Shown here piece after piece: positions 48,676-56,489 of a stretch of 63,770 nucleotides of DNA (its first letter is position 1; every line of letters starts with the position of its first letter). The notes below the pieces were generated by a model. It had not been told where the DNA came from. It did no database searches and saw only the letters and a list, made by a program, of their open reading frames with translations. The position numbers were made by a program, and so were the translations under genes. Source of the stretch: DATATV01 sp035551355. Its GTDB lineage: Bacteria > Actinomycetota > Actinomycetes > Mycobacteriales > Pseudonocardiaceae. The stretch is from assembly GCA_035551355.1 (NCBI GenBank), contig DASZNF010000001.1, forward strand, positions 1 to 63,770, read 5' to 3'.

Positions 48676-49275
48676 TCAGGGGGCGCCGGGCACGGCCAGG
48701 GCGCGGAGCAGGGCGTCGGTCACCCGGTCGAGGTAGTCCGGTTCGATCGGGGTCTGGCGGACCACCATTCGCCAGTACACCGGCGCGGCCAGCAGGTCCT
48801 GAGCCAGTTCCAGGTCGGTGTCCGGCGGGAGTTCACCGCGCCGCACCGCGCGTTCCAGCTTGGCCCGGGCCAGCATGCGGCGGGGCTCGCCGATGGCGCG
48901 CTTGATGGCCTGGCCCAGTTCGGGATTGCGCGCCGATTCGGCGATCAGATCGGGCATGATCCGGCCGAACATCGGGTGGGTCATCCAGTCGATGATCGCG
49001 GTGATGGAGGCTTTGATGTCGCCGCGCAGCGAGCCGGTCTCCGGGATGTCGGCCATCGGCACGCTGAACTCGGCCAGCACGGCCAGCACCATCTCCTGCT
49101 TGGTCGACCACCGCCGGTACAGCGCGCTCTTGCCCGCACCGGCCCGTTTGGCCACGCCCTCCATGGACAGCCGCGCGTAGCCCTTCTCCACCAGTTCGTC
49201 CAGCACGGCCTGGTTGATGGCGGCGGTGATGCCGGGTTGCAGTACCGCTGCTCCGGATGGCGCACGACGGGTCAT
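48676..49275 (-). CDS. TetR-family repressor
   Basis: 199 residues. N-terminal HTH: LDELVEKGYARLSMEGVAKRAGAGKSALYRRWSTKQEMVLAVL, in parts, and a ligand domain starting near residue 75. ATG 49275. Divergent from the NAD(P)-binding protein gene at 49365 across 89 bp that hold two 19-bp palindromic operators, so it most likely represses both itself and that two-gene operon. Ligand unknown. Confidence 0.9.
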   Translation of the reverse strand: MTRRAPSGAAVLQPGITAAINQAVLDELVEKGYARLSMEGVAKRAGAGKSALYRRWSTKQEMVLAVLAEFSVPMADIPETGSLRGDIKASITAIIDWMTHPMFGRIMPDLIAESARNPELGQAIKRAIGEPRRMLARAKLERAVRRGELPPDTDLELAQDLLAAPVYWRMVVRQTPIEPDYLDRVTDALLRALAVPGAP

Positions 49276-49294
49276 GGGCCGAAGTATAGCGGGT

Positions 49295-49348
49295 GGACGA
49301 TACGGTACCGTCCGTTGTAAAGTCGGTCGGGACGATACCGTCTCGTCC
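49295..49348. promoter_or_regulatory. Two tandem TetR operators
   Basis: GGACGATACGGTACCGTCC (49295-49313) and GGACGATACCGTCTCGTCC (49330-49348) are near-perfect dyads that share GGACGATAC and CGTCC ends, centres 35 bp apart. They fill the divergent promoter space between the TetR gene (start 49275) and the NmrA-like gene (start 49365). Confidence 0.85.
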
Positions 49349-49364
49349 ATACGAGGGAGGCCGC

Positions 49365-50180
49365 ATGATCGAGGTCCTGGTGCTCGGTGCGACCGGCACC
49401 ACCGGCTCCAGGGTCGCCGCCGGGCTGATGGAAGCGGCCGCGACCGTCCGCGCGGCCACCCGCACGCCCCGTACCCCGGGCCAGGTCCGCTTCGACTGGA
49501 CCGAACCGGCCGGTCATACCGCCGCGCTCCAAGGGGTGGACGCGGTGTTCCTGGTCGCCCCGATCGGCGAGGCCGATCCGGTGCCGCTGGTCGAACCGTT
49601 CCTGGCTGAGGCGCTGCGGCTGGGCGTGCGCCGGGTGGTGTTGCTCGGCAGCTCCGCCGTGCCCGAGGGCGGCCCCGCACTGGGCGAGCTGCATGCCTTG
49701 GTACACAACATGATTCCGGAGTGGACGGTGCTGCGGCCGTCCTGGTTCATGCAGAACTTCACCGGCGCCCATCCGGTGGCCCAGGGGGTGCGGGCCGGGG
49801 AGATCGTCACCGCGACCGGGGACGGCCGGGTCGGTTTCGTGGACGCGGACGACATCGCCACGGTCGCGGTCCGCGCGCTGACCGACCCCACCCCGCACAA
49901 CACCGAACACCTCATCACCGGCCCGGAAGCGCTCAACTACGCCGACGCGGCCGCGATCATCACCGAGATCACGCACCGCCCGGTGCGCCACCGCGCGGTG
50001 GACCCGACCGAGCTGGTCGCCCGGCTTTCCGGTATTCCCATGGAATTCGCCGAAATCCTGGCCGCGCTGGACGCCTCGATCGCGGCCGGCGCGGAGGACC
50101 GGGTCACCGACACCGTGCCGCGACTCACCGGCTCCCCCGCGCGGAGTTTCCGCGCCTTCGCCGACAAGGAGATGCGATGA
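49365..50180 (+). CDS. NmrA-like NAD(P)-binding protein
   Basis: 271-residue atypical SDR. VLVLGATGTTGSRVAAGLMEAAATVRAATR at the N-terminus is the NAD(P) site, followed by AVFLVAPIGEAD, VLLGSSAVPEGG and WTVLRPSWFMQNFTG. Related to NmrA/HscARG and azoreductase-like quinone oxidoreductases; a substrate cannot be named. ATG 49365 with GAGGGAGG upstream; the longer reading from 49293 starts in the operators. ATGA overlap with the hydrolase gene. Confidence 0.88.
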   Translation: MIEVLVLGATGTTGSRVAAGLMEAAATVRAATRTPRTPGQVRFDWTEPAGHTAALQGVDAVFLVAPIGEADPVPLVEPFLAEALRLGVRRVVLLGSSAVPEGGPALGELHALVHNMIPEWTVLRPSWFMQNFTGAHPVAQGVRAGEIVTATGDGRVGFVDADDIATVAVRALTDPTPHNTEHLITGPEALNYADAAAIITEITHRPVRHRAVDPTELVARLSGIPMEFAEILAALDASIAAGAEDRVTDTVPRLTGSPARSFRAFADKEMR

Positions 50181-51388
50181 AGCAACTGCTGTTCCCCGAC
50201 GACGTCCAGTTCTGGTTCGAAACACTGCGCGTGTTCGGGCACGCCAGTTACGGCGGTTCGGACTTCGGCGAGGTACTGGCCACCGCCGAGCGGATCGTCC
50301 CGGGCGACTACGACAGCTGGCACGACGCCTGGCTGGCCACCGCCGACCGGCTGGCCGATGACGCCGCCACCGCGCACCCGGTCACCGCCCGGGACCTGCA
50401 CCTGCGGGCCTCGACCTACTACCGGTCGGCCGAGTTCTTCCTGCACGGCGATCCGGCCGACCCGCGGATCAACCACGCCTACGAGCGCAGCGTGGCCTGC
50501 TTCCACGCCGCGGTCACCCCCGAAGTCCAGCCGGTGGAGATCCCGTACGAGAACACCGTCCTGCGCGGCTACTTCTACCCCGCGCCCGGTCCGGAGCCGA
50601 AGCCGATCGTGTTGATGCACAACGGTTTCGACGGCAGCGCCGAGGAGATGCACTTCTTCGGCGCGACGGCGGGCGCGGCGCGCGGCTACCACGTGCTCAC
50701 CTTCGACGGACCCGGCCAGCCCAGCGCGATCCACCGCGACGGCCTGCCGTTGCGGCCCGACTGGGAGCACGTGGTCGGCCCGGTCGTCGACTACGTGCGC
50801 ACCCGGCCGGAGGTCGACGCGAGCCGGATTGCCTTGCTGGGCCTGAGTTTGGGCGGCATGCTGGCGCCCCGCGCGGCCGCGTTCGAGCCGCGGATCGGCG
50901 CGGTGATCGCCATCGACGGCGTGTACGACGCGGCCTCGGCCATCTCGATGCTGGTGCCCGGCAGCCGGGAAGAACTGCTGGTCCGGGCCAACGCCGACGA
51001 GGACCCGGAACTGGACGCGCTGCTGGCCCAGGGCCGCAAGCAGAACCCGACCGCGCGCTGGGCCGCCGATCACGGGCGCTACGTGCTCGGCGTGGCCACC
51101 GATCGCGAGTTCGTGGCCAGGTATCTGCACTTCCACCTGCGGGACGGGATCGCCGAGCGGATCGACTGCCCGGTGCTGGTGTGCGACGCGGTGAACGACC
51201 TGTTCTTCGCCGGGGACGAGCACACCGATTCCGAGGCGCACCAACTGTTCGACCACCTCACCGGCCCCAAGACGATGCTGGAGTTCACCGAGGCCGAGGG
51301 GGCCGACGCGCACTGCCACGTCGGCGCGCAGCGGCTGGCGGTGGGCCGGTACTACGACTGGCTGGACGACCACCTGCAAGCCCGGTGA
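50177..51388 (+). CDS. Alpha/beta hydrolase (dihydropseudooxynicotine hydrolase/FrsA-like)
   Basis: 403-residue hydrolase with an N-terminal helical cap (FWFETLRVFGHASYGGSDFGEVLATA; RASTYYRSAEFFLHGD) and a C-terminal alpha/beta core: PIVLMHNGFDGSAEE, LTFDGPGQ, nucleophile Ser in LLGLSLGGMLAPRAA, acid in VCDAVNDLFFAGDE and His in GADAHCHVGAQ. This resembles C-C hydrolases of the 2,6-dihydropseudooxynicotine hydrolase type, which cut beta-diketone-like substrates. Coupled to the NmrA-like gene and under the same TetR control. Confidence 0.87.
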   Translation: MKQLLFPDDVQFWFETLRVFGHASYGGSDFGEVLATAERIVPGDYDSWHDAWLATADRLADDAATAHPVTARDLHLRASTYYRSAEFFLHGDPADPRINHAYERSVACFHAAVTPEVQPVEIPYENTVLRGYFYPAPGPEPKPIVLMHNGFDGSAEEMHFFGATAGAARGYHVLTFDGPGQPSAIHRDGLPLRPDWEHVVGPVVDYVRTRPEVDASRIALLGLSLGGMLAPRAAAFEPRIGAVIAIDGVYDAASAISMLVPGSREELLVRANADEDPELDALLAQGRKQNPTARWAADHGRYVLGVATDREFVARYLHFHLRDGIAERIDCPVLVCDAVNDLFFAGDEHTDSEAHQLFDHLTGPKTMLEFTEAEGADAHCHVGAQRLAVGRYYDWLDDHLQAR

Positions 51389-51628
51389 CCTGGCGTCCCT
51401 CCGGGTCGGCGCCCCGGCCACCGGCGATCCGCGCATCCACCTGCGACCGATCCGGATGCACGGAGGAGTTCCTGTGTCTGTTCGGCAAACAGGGGGAACG
51501 GGCCCACGTCCGGGCCCGGGGCCGACCCGGATTCGGACTGACCCGACGGAGTGGCCGGTGTCCCCCGTAAGCGGCATTCCGCCGAATCGGCGGGCCGAGT
51601 GGCCGGTGCGGTGCCAGCATGAGGGCCC

Positions 51629-52111
51629 ATGCGGGCAGAACCTCCCGGGCTCCGCCCGGCCGCCGAGCCGCCGGGCTCCGGCGCACCCCTCACGCTCTAC
51701 CTGGTCAAACGGCTGGAACAGGTGATCCGGGCACTGCTGGACGACGCGCTGCGCCCGCTGGGGGTGACCACCCTGCAGTACACCGCGCTGTCCGTGCTGG
51801 AGCGCCGGTCCGGGCTGTCCTCGGCGCAACTGGCCCGCCGGTCGTTCGTGCGGCCGCAGACCATGCACGAGATGGTGCAGGCGCTGGACGAGCGCGCACT
51901 CATCCAGCGCCACCACGCGCCCAACAACCAGCGGGTGCTGCTGACCAGCCTCACCGACCGTGGCCAGGAACTGCTGGAGCGCTGCCGGCCGGTGGTGGCC
52001 GAGGTGGAGGATCAGTTGCTCAGCGAGATGTCCGAGCAGCGGCAGCGGGAGTTCCGCATCGCGCTGGAGCACGGCTTCGAACGCCTGGCCCCGCTGGCCC
52101 GCAGCCGCTGA
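51629..52111 (+). CDS. MarR-family regulator
   Basis: 160 residues: LKR-type dimer helix (LTLYLVKRLEQVIRALLDDALRPLG), HTH LTTLQYTALSVLERRSGLSSAQLARRSFVRPQTMHEMVQALDERALIQR (in parts) and a wing (APNNQRVLLTSLTDRG). ATG 51629 with GAGGG upstream. No adjacent co-directional target. It is the only free-standing MarR in the right half of the window and so could act on the hydroxycinnamate operator at 57377, but this is speculation. Confidence 0.87.
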   Translation: MRAEPPGLRPAAEPPGSGAPLTLYLVKRLEQVIRALLDDALRPLGVTTLQYTALSVLERRSGLSSAQLARRSFVRPQTMHEMVQALDERALIQRHHAPNNQRVLLTSLTDRGQELLERCRPVVAEVEDQLLSEMSEQRQREFRIALEHGFERLAPLARSR

Positions 52112-52123
52112 GCCGTCCGGGAT

Positions 52124-52325
52124 TCAGTAGCGGGTGTCGCTGGCGGCCGGCACCGGGAACACCGCCGAGCTGCGGCCGTCCACGGTCATCCCGGGGAACT
52201 GCAGCATCGACGCGGACGCGTTGGCCGCGGCCGGGAAGGCCGTTTCCGGCGCGGACACCTCGTCCAGGGCGGCGCGCTGCTTGTCGGTGAGCGCACGAGG
52301 CGGCCGGGCGACGATGCTCGAGTGA
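52124..52325 (-). pseudogene. C-terminal remnant of an aldo/keto-reductase-like gene
   Basis: Minus-strand reading ends at TGA 52124-52126 and gives ARPPRALTDKQRAALDEVS, then APETAFPAAANASASMLQF, PGMTVDGRSSAVFPVPAASDTRY. The LTDKQRAALDEVSAP segment is typical of the last helices of aldo/keto reductases. There is no start and no N-terminal domain: the reading runs upstream into the TetR stop region. Interpreted as a truncated gene left by a rearrangement. Family identity is a pattern judgement. Confidence 0.45.
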
Positions 52326-52355
52326 GCGGCGTTTCCCGCCCGCGCCCGAACCGGG

Positions 52356-52934
52356 TTACGGCGCGATGACGCGCCGCACGGACTCGCGCAGCAGGTCCCG
52401 GCGGCGGTCGTGGTCGGCGGCCGGTTCGTCGGAGCTGGCGGCGTACACGCCGCTGGCCGGTGACCAGGCGCAGGCCATCGCGATGATCAGCACGCTCAGG
52501 TCGAACGGGTCGCCCTCGCGAACCTTGCCGGCCGCCTGGGCCCTGGCGATGGCCGACAGCTTCCACTCGTGGTCGGGGTTCTCGGTCAGCCCGCCGGCCG
52601 GGCGCCGTTCCAGCCGGAGCCAGCCCATCAGCCGGGCCAGCTCGGGATGCCGCAGGTTCTCGTCGTACATCGCGGCGGCCCAGCCGGGCAGGTCGTCGGC
52701 ATCAAACGGGATGGCGTCGAGCAGTCGATCGGCCCGGTCGGCGATGACCACCCCGAACAGGGCGTCCTTGCTGCCGAAGTAACCGTAGAGCTGGGCCTTG
52801 TTGGTGCGCGCGGCCGCGATGATGCGGTCGATCCGGGCCCCGGCGATGCCCCGTTCGGCGAACTCGGCGGCGGCCGCGTCGAGGATGCGCCGGCTGGTCG
52901 CGGCGCCGCGCGGCGTGGTCGGCAGCTCAGGCAC
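52356..52934 (-). CDS. TetR-family repressor of the alcohol dehydrogenase
   Basis: 192 residues: HTH SRRILDAAAAEFAERGIAGARIDRIIAAARTNKAQLYGYFGSKDALF (in parts), ligand domain from about residue 75. GTG 52934. Divergent from the alcohol dehydrogenase gene across 95 bp holding two similar operator-like sequences. Probably senses the aldehyde or alcohol substrate. Confidence 0.9.
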   Translation of the reverse strand: MPELPTTPRGAATSRRILDAAAAEFAERGIAGARIDRIIAAARTNKAQLYGYFGSKDALFGVVIADRADRLLDAIPFDADDLPGWAAAMYDENLRHPELARLMGWLRLERRPAGGLTENPDHEWKLSAIARAQAAGKVREGDPFDLSVLIIAMACAWSPASGVYAASSDEPAADHDRRRDLLRESVRRVIAP

Positions 52935-52948
52935 CAGCGCACTTTAAC

Positions 52949-53017
52949 AGACAGACCAGTTAGTTTGTTTCGCTCGCCGATCGGGTCTACTGTCAGAACA
53001 GACCGACTAGTCTGTCT
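52949..53017. promoter_or_regulatory. Paired TetR operators in the divergent TetR/ADH promoter
   Basis: AGACAGACCAGTTAGTTTGT (52949-52968) and ACAGACCGACTAGTCTGTCT (52998-53017; reverse complement AGACAGACTAGTCGGTCTGT) are the same 20-bp site in opposite orientation, differing at three to four positions. The second ends 12 nt before the ADH start. Confidence 0.8.
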
Positions 53018-53029
53018 TTGGAGGACCTC

Positions 53030-54070
53030 ATGCGACCCACCACCGGCTGGCAGAGCGCCGACCACTCCATCGCATTACGGCGGGTGCCGATCCAGCGCCG
53101 GGACCTGCGCGCGGACGACATCGCGGTGCGGATCGACTACTGCGGCATCTGCCACAGCGACCTGCACCGGGTCCGCGGCACGCTGCGCGACGAGGGCGAT
53201 CTGGTGCCCGGCCACGAGTTCACCGGCACGGTCACGGCGCTCGGCCCCGGGGTCAACGGCTTCGCCCCGGGCGACCGGGTCGCGGTCGGCACCATCGTCG
53301 ACTCCTGCGGTGACTGCCCGATGTGCCAGGCCGGGCAGGAGAACTTCTGCCAGGAGGGCGCCACCAGCACCTACGGCGGGCGGGACCGGGTGGACGGCAG
53401 CAAGACGATGGGCGGCTACAGCCGCGAGTACGTGCTGCGCGAGAAGTTCGCCTACCGGCTGCCCGACGGGCTGGACCCGGCCGCGGCCGCGCCGCTGATG
53501 TGCGCGGGAGTCACCATGTGGGAGCCCATGCGGGTGGCCGGGGTCGGCCCGGACAGCCGGGTCGCGGTGGCCGGCCTCGGCGGGCTCGGGCACCTGGGGG
53601 TGAAGTTCGCCGTCGCGCTGGGCGCCGAGGTCACCGTCCTGAGCCGCACGCCGGACAAGGCCGAGGACGCCCGCAAGCTCGGCGCCACCGATCTGCTGCT
53701 GACCACCGACGAGAAGCAGCTGGCCAGTGCCCGCGGCCGGTTCGACCTCATCCTGGACACCATCTCCGCCCCGCACGACGTACCGCCGCTGCTACGCCTG
53801 CTCGGCCTGGACGGCACGCTGAGCGTGCTGGGCTATCCGGGCCAGGTCCCGGTGAACATCATGGACCTGATCTTCGGCCGCAAGAAGCTGACCGCCTCGG
53901 GCACCGGAGGCCGCCCGGGCACCGCGGAGATGCTGGCCTTCGCGGGCGAACACGGCATCACCGCGGACATCGAACTGCTGCCCTCGGCCCAGGTGCCGCA
54001 GGCTCTCACCCGCCTGGACCAGGGTGACGTCCGCTACCGGTTCGTGCTTGATCTGTCCGATCTGGACTAG
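53030..54070 (+). CDS. Zinc-dependent alcohol dehydrogenase (YahK/AdhA-like)
   Basis: 346-residue MDR enzyme of the cinnamyl/aldehyde-reducing type. Catalytic Zn region DYCGICHSDLH and GHEFTGTVTALG; structural Zn CGDCPMCQAGQENFC; cofactor fold VAVAGLGGLGHLGVKFAVALG, where the following SRTP favours NADPH. The C-terminus has the LDQGDVRYRFVLDL pattern of aldehyde reductases. ATG 53030 with GGAGGACC upstream. It could detoxify or reduce aromatic aldehydes of the neighbouring pathway, e.g. vanillin or coniferyl aldehyde; this is inference. Confidence 0.9.
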   Translation: MRPTTGWQSADHSIALRRVPIQRRDLRADDIAVRIDYCGICHSDLHRVRGTLRDEGDLVPGHEFTGTVTALGPGVNGFAPGDRVAVGTIVDSCGDCPMCQAGQENFCQEGATSTYGGRDRVDGSKTMGGYSREYVLREKFAYRLPDGLDPAAAAPLMCAGVTMWEPMRVAGVGPDSRVAVAGLGGLGHLGVKFAVALGAEVTVLSRTPDKAEDARKLGATDLLLTTDEKQLASARGRFDLILDTISAPHDVPPLLRLLGLDGTLSVLGYPGQVPVNIMDLIFGRKKLTASGTGGRPGTAEMLAFAGEHGITADIELLPSAQVPQALTRLDQGDVRYRFVLDLSDLD

Positions 54071-55563
54071 GACCGAAACCGTTCCCGCAACTGGGATTTG
54101 AGGATTTTTCCCGAGCCGGTGATCGGCAGTTCGGTGACGAACTCGACGTATTTCGGCACCTTGAACCGGGCCAGCCGGTCCCGGGCGAAGTCCAGCAGTT
54201 CTTCGCAGGACACGGCCGCGCCCTCACGTAGCACCACGACGGCGCGGCCGACCTCGCCCCATTTCTCGTCCGGCGCGCCGATCACCGCGCACAGCGCCAC
54301 CGCGGAATGCTGGTACAGCACGCTTTCCACCTCAGCGGGGTACACGTTCTCCCCACCGGAGATGATCATGTCCTTCATCCGGTCGACGATGAACACGTAG
54401 CCGTCACCGTCCACTGTGGCCACGTCGCCGGAGTGGAACCAGCCGTCCCGCACCGCCGCCGCGGTGTCGGCCTCCCGGCCCCAGTACCCGGCCATCACGT
54501 TCGGCCCGGACACCACGACCTCGCCCTTCTCCCCCACCGCCACCGGCGTCATGTCCTCGGTCACGACTCGCACATCGGTGAAGAACGAGGGCACCCCGGC
54601 CGAGCCGACCTTGCTGGTCACGTGGGCCCGGTCCAAGTACAGCGCGCCGGGCGACACCTCGGTCATGCCGTAACCCTGCACGAAAACCAGGCCCCGGGCC
54701 AGATAGCGGCGGATGGTCTCGGTGGGCACCGGCGAGCCGCCGCAGGACAGGTTGCGCACACTGGACAGATCCGCGTCCGCCCACCCCGGATGGTCGGCCA
54801 GCGCCTGGTACATGGTGGGCACCCCGAACATGAAGGTGACCCGGCGCCGGGCGATCTCGGCGAACACCGCGGCCGGATCGAAACTCTCGTGCAGCACCAC
54901 GGTCGCGCCCTTGAGCAGGGTCGGCAGACAGGTCATGCCCAGCGCCGCGGCATGGAACAGCGGCGCGGTGACCAGGGTGACCTCGTCCCCGGCCAGATCG
55001 GTTTCCACCAGCACGTTCAGGCAGTTCCAGGTCAGGTTGCCGTGGGTGAGCACGGCGCCCTTGGGCTGGCCGGTGCTGCCCGAGGTGTACATGATCAGCG
55101 CCGGATCATCCAGCGTGATCGGCACCTCGTCTTCCTGCGGCGCCGCCGAGAGCAATGCGCGGCAGGCCGCACTGTCAGTGGAAATCCGTTGCGGGGCAAC
55201 GGCTTCGTCCAGCGCATCGACCAGCGCGGACTGGGCCGGGCCGTGGATCAGTAGCCCGGCTCCGGAATCGGCCAGCACGAAGCGTACTTCCGGTGCGGAG
55301 AGCCGGAAATTGATCGGCACGAACACCGCGCCCACCGCGCCGACCGCGAACAGGGTCTCCAGGTAGGCCGGGTGGTTCGGGCCAAGGTAGGCCACCCGGT
55401 CACCCGGGCGCACCCCCAGCCCGCGCAGGCCCCCGGCCAGCCGGGCGACCCGCTCGGCGAGCTCGGCGTAGCGGTATTCGGTGTCCCCGAAGGCGATCGC
55501 GATCCGATCGGGCGTCATCCGGGCCCGTCGCACCGGCCAGGAACCCAGCCCCTGGTCACGCAT
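54067..55563 (-). CDS. fcs: Hydroxycinnamate (feruloyl/p-coumaroyl)-CoA synthetase
   Basis: 498-residue AMP-forming acyl-CoA ligase (ANL superfamily). Phosphate loop MYTSGSTGQPKGAVLTHGN, substrate region FVQGYGMTEVSPG, hinge/ATP GWFHSGDVATVDGDGYVFIVDRMKDMIISGGENVYPAEVE in parts, and catalytic Lys in ELPITGSGKILKSQL. It lies in one operon with the hydroxycinnamoyl-CoA hydratase/lyase, so ferulate, caffeate or p-coumarate are the likely substrates. ATG 55563 is inside the 3' end of the amidohydrolase gene (8-nt overlap). Last gene of the operon; 3' end overlaps ADH by 4 nt. Confidence 0.88.
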   Translation of the reverse strand: MRDQGLGSWPVRRARMTPDRIAIAFGDTEYRYAELAERVARLAGGLRGLGVRPGDRVAYLGPNHPAYLETLFAVGAVGAVFVPINFRLSAPEVRFVLADSGAGLLIHGPAQSALVDALDEAVAPQRISTDSAACRALLSAAPQEDEVPITLDDPALIMYTSGSTGQPKGAVLTHGNLTWNCLNVLVETDLAGDEVTLVTAPLFHAAALGMTCLPTLLKGATVVLHESFDPAAVFAEIARRRVTFMFGVPTMYQALADHPGWADADLSSVRNLSCGGSPVPTETIRRYLARGLVFVQGYGMTEVSPGALYLDRAHVTSKVGSAGVPSFFTDVRVVTEDMTPVAVGEKGEVVVSGPNVMAGYWGREADTAAAVRDGWFHSGDVATVDGDGYVFIVDRMKDMIISGGENVYPAEVESVLYQHSAVALCAVIGAPDEKWGEVGRAVVVLREGAAVSCEELLDFARDRLARFKVPKYVEFVTELPITGSGKILKSQLRERFRS

Positions 55564-56446
55564 CCGCGCCCGCCTCCCCGGCCAGGCCGAGCAGCCGCAC
55601 CGCGTTGCCCTTGAGGATCTTGGCCCGCACCTCGGGACTGAACCCGAGTTCGCCGAAGTCGCGCAGCCACCGGTCCGGGGTGATCAGCGGGAAGTCCGAG
55701 CCGAACAACACCTTGTCCTGCAACAAGGTCTTGGCGTAGCGGACCAGCTGCGGCGGGAAGTACTTGGGCGACCAGCCGGACAGATCGATGTGCACCCCGG
55801 GCTTGTGGGTGGCCACGGCCAATGCCTCGTCCTGCCACGGGAACGAGGGATGGGCCAGCACGATGGTCAGCTCCGGGAAGTCGGCGGCCACATCGTCGAG
55901 GAACAGCGGATTGGAGTATTTCAGCCGGATTCCCGCGCCACCGGGCAGTCCGGCGCCGATCCCGGTCTGTCCACTGTGGAACAACGCGGGCACGCCGAGC
56001 TCGGCGATCGCCTCGTAGAGCGGATAGGCCAGCCGGTCGTTCGGGTAGAACGCCTGCACACTGGGATGGAACTTGAACCCGCGCACCCCGTAGGACTCCA
56101 CCAGCCGCCGCGCCTCGCGCACCCCGGCCCGGCCGCGGGCCGGATCGATGCTGGCGAACGGGATCAGCACGTCCGGGTGCTCGGCCGCGCCCGCGGCGAC
56201 CTCCTCATTGGGCACCGGCGGGTGCCCGAGCGCGGCCTGCGCGTCCACGGTGAACAACACGCAGGCCATCCGGCGGGACCGGTAGTACTCGGCGATGGCC
56301 GGGATGCCCGGCGGTCCGGAGCCGTCACCGGCCTTGAAGTACTTGCTCGCGGCCTCGGCCAGTTCGGGCGGCAGCGCCGGATGCCCGTCGCCGGACACCT
56401 CCGCGTGCACGTGCACGTCGATCGCGACCAGCTCGTCCAGGTTCAC
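55556..56446 (-). CDS. ACMSD-type metal-dependent amidohydrolase (PF04909-like)
   Basis: 296-residue TIM-barrel hydrolase/decarboxylase. Metal-site pattern: AIDVHVHAE at the N-terminus (HxH), GFKFHPSVQAFYPND, LFHSGQTG, VLAHPSFPW and FGSDFPLITPDRW (Asp). Family members include ACMS decarboxylase and 5-carboxyvanillate decarboxylase; a member (CouO) belongs to the p-coumarate cluster of Rhodococcus. GTG 56446 has GGGAG 5 nt upstream; GTG 56470 is an alternative. It sits between the hydratase/lyase gene (43-nt gap) and the CoA synthetase (8-nt overlap), so it is part of hydroxycinnamate breakdown, role uncertain. Confidence 0.82.
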   Translation of the reverse strand: MNLDELVAIDVHVHAEVSGDGHPALPPELAEAASKYFKAGDGSGPPGIPAIAEYYRSRRMACVLFTVDAQAALGHPPVPNEEVAAGAAEHPDVLIPFASIDPARGRAGVREARRLVESYGVRGFKFHPSVQAFYPNDRLAYPLYEAIAELGVPALFHSGQTGIGAGLPGGAGIRLKYSNPLFLDDVAADFPELTIVLAHPSFPWQDEALAVATHKPGVHIDLSGWSPKYFPPQLVRYAKTLLQDKVLFGSDFPLITPDRWLRDFGELGFSPEVRAKILKGNAVRLLGLAGEAGADA

Positions 56447-56489
56447 CGGTTCTCCCGTCGGTCCGACCACGCTGTCGGTCAGTCGCGGC

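Noticed and set aside
51389..51628. Possible short gene starting near the ATG at 51456
   Set aside because: The reading has no domain and poor codon bias, and overlaps the MarR start; treated as intergenic.
49937..52072. 711-codon minus-strand open frame
   Set aside because: Antisense of the hydrolase and MarR genes, whose motifs are clear; no domain seen in the long frame.
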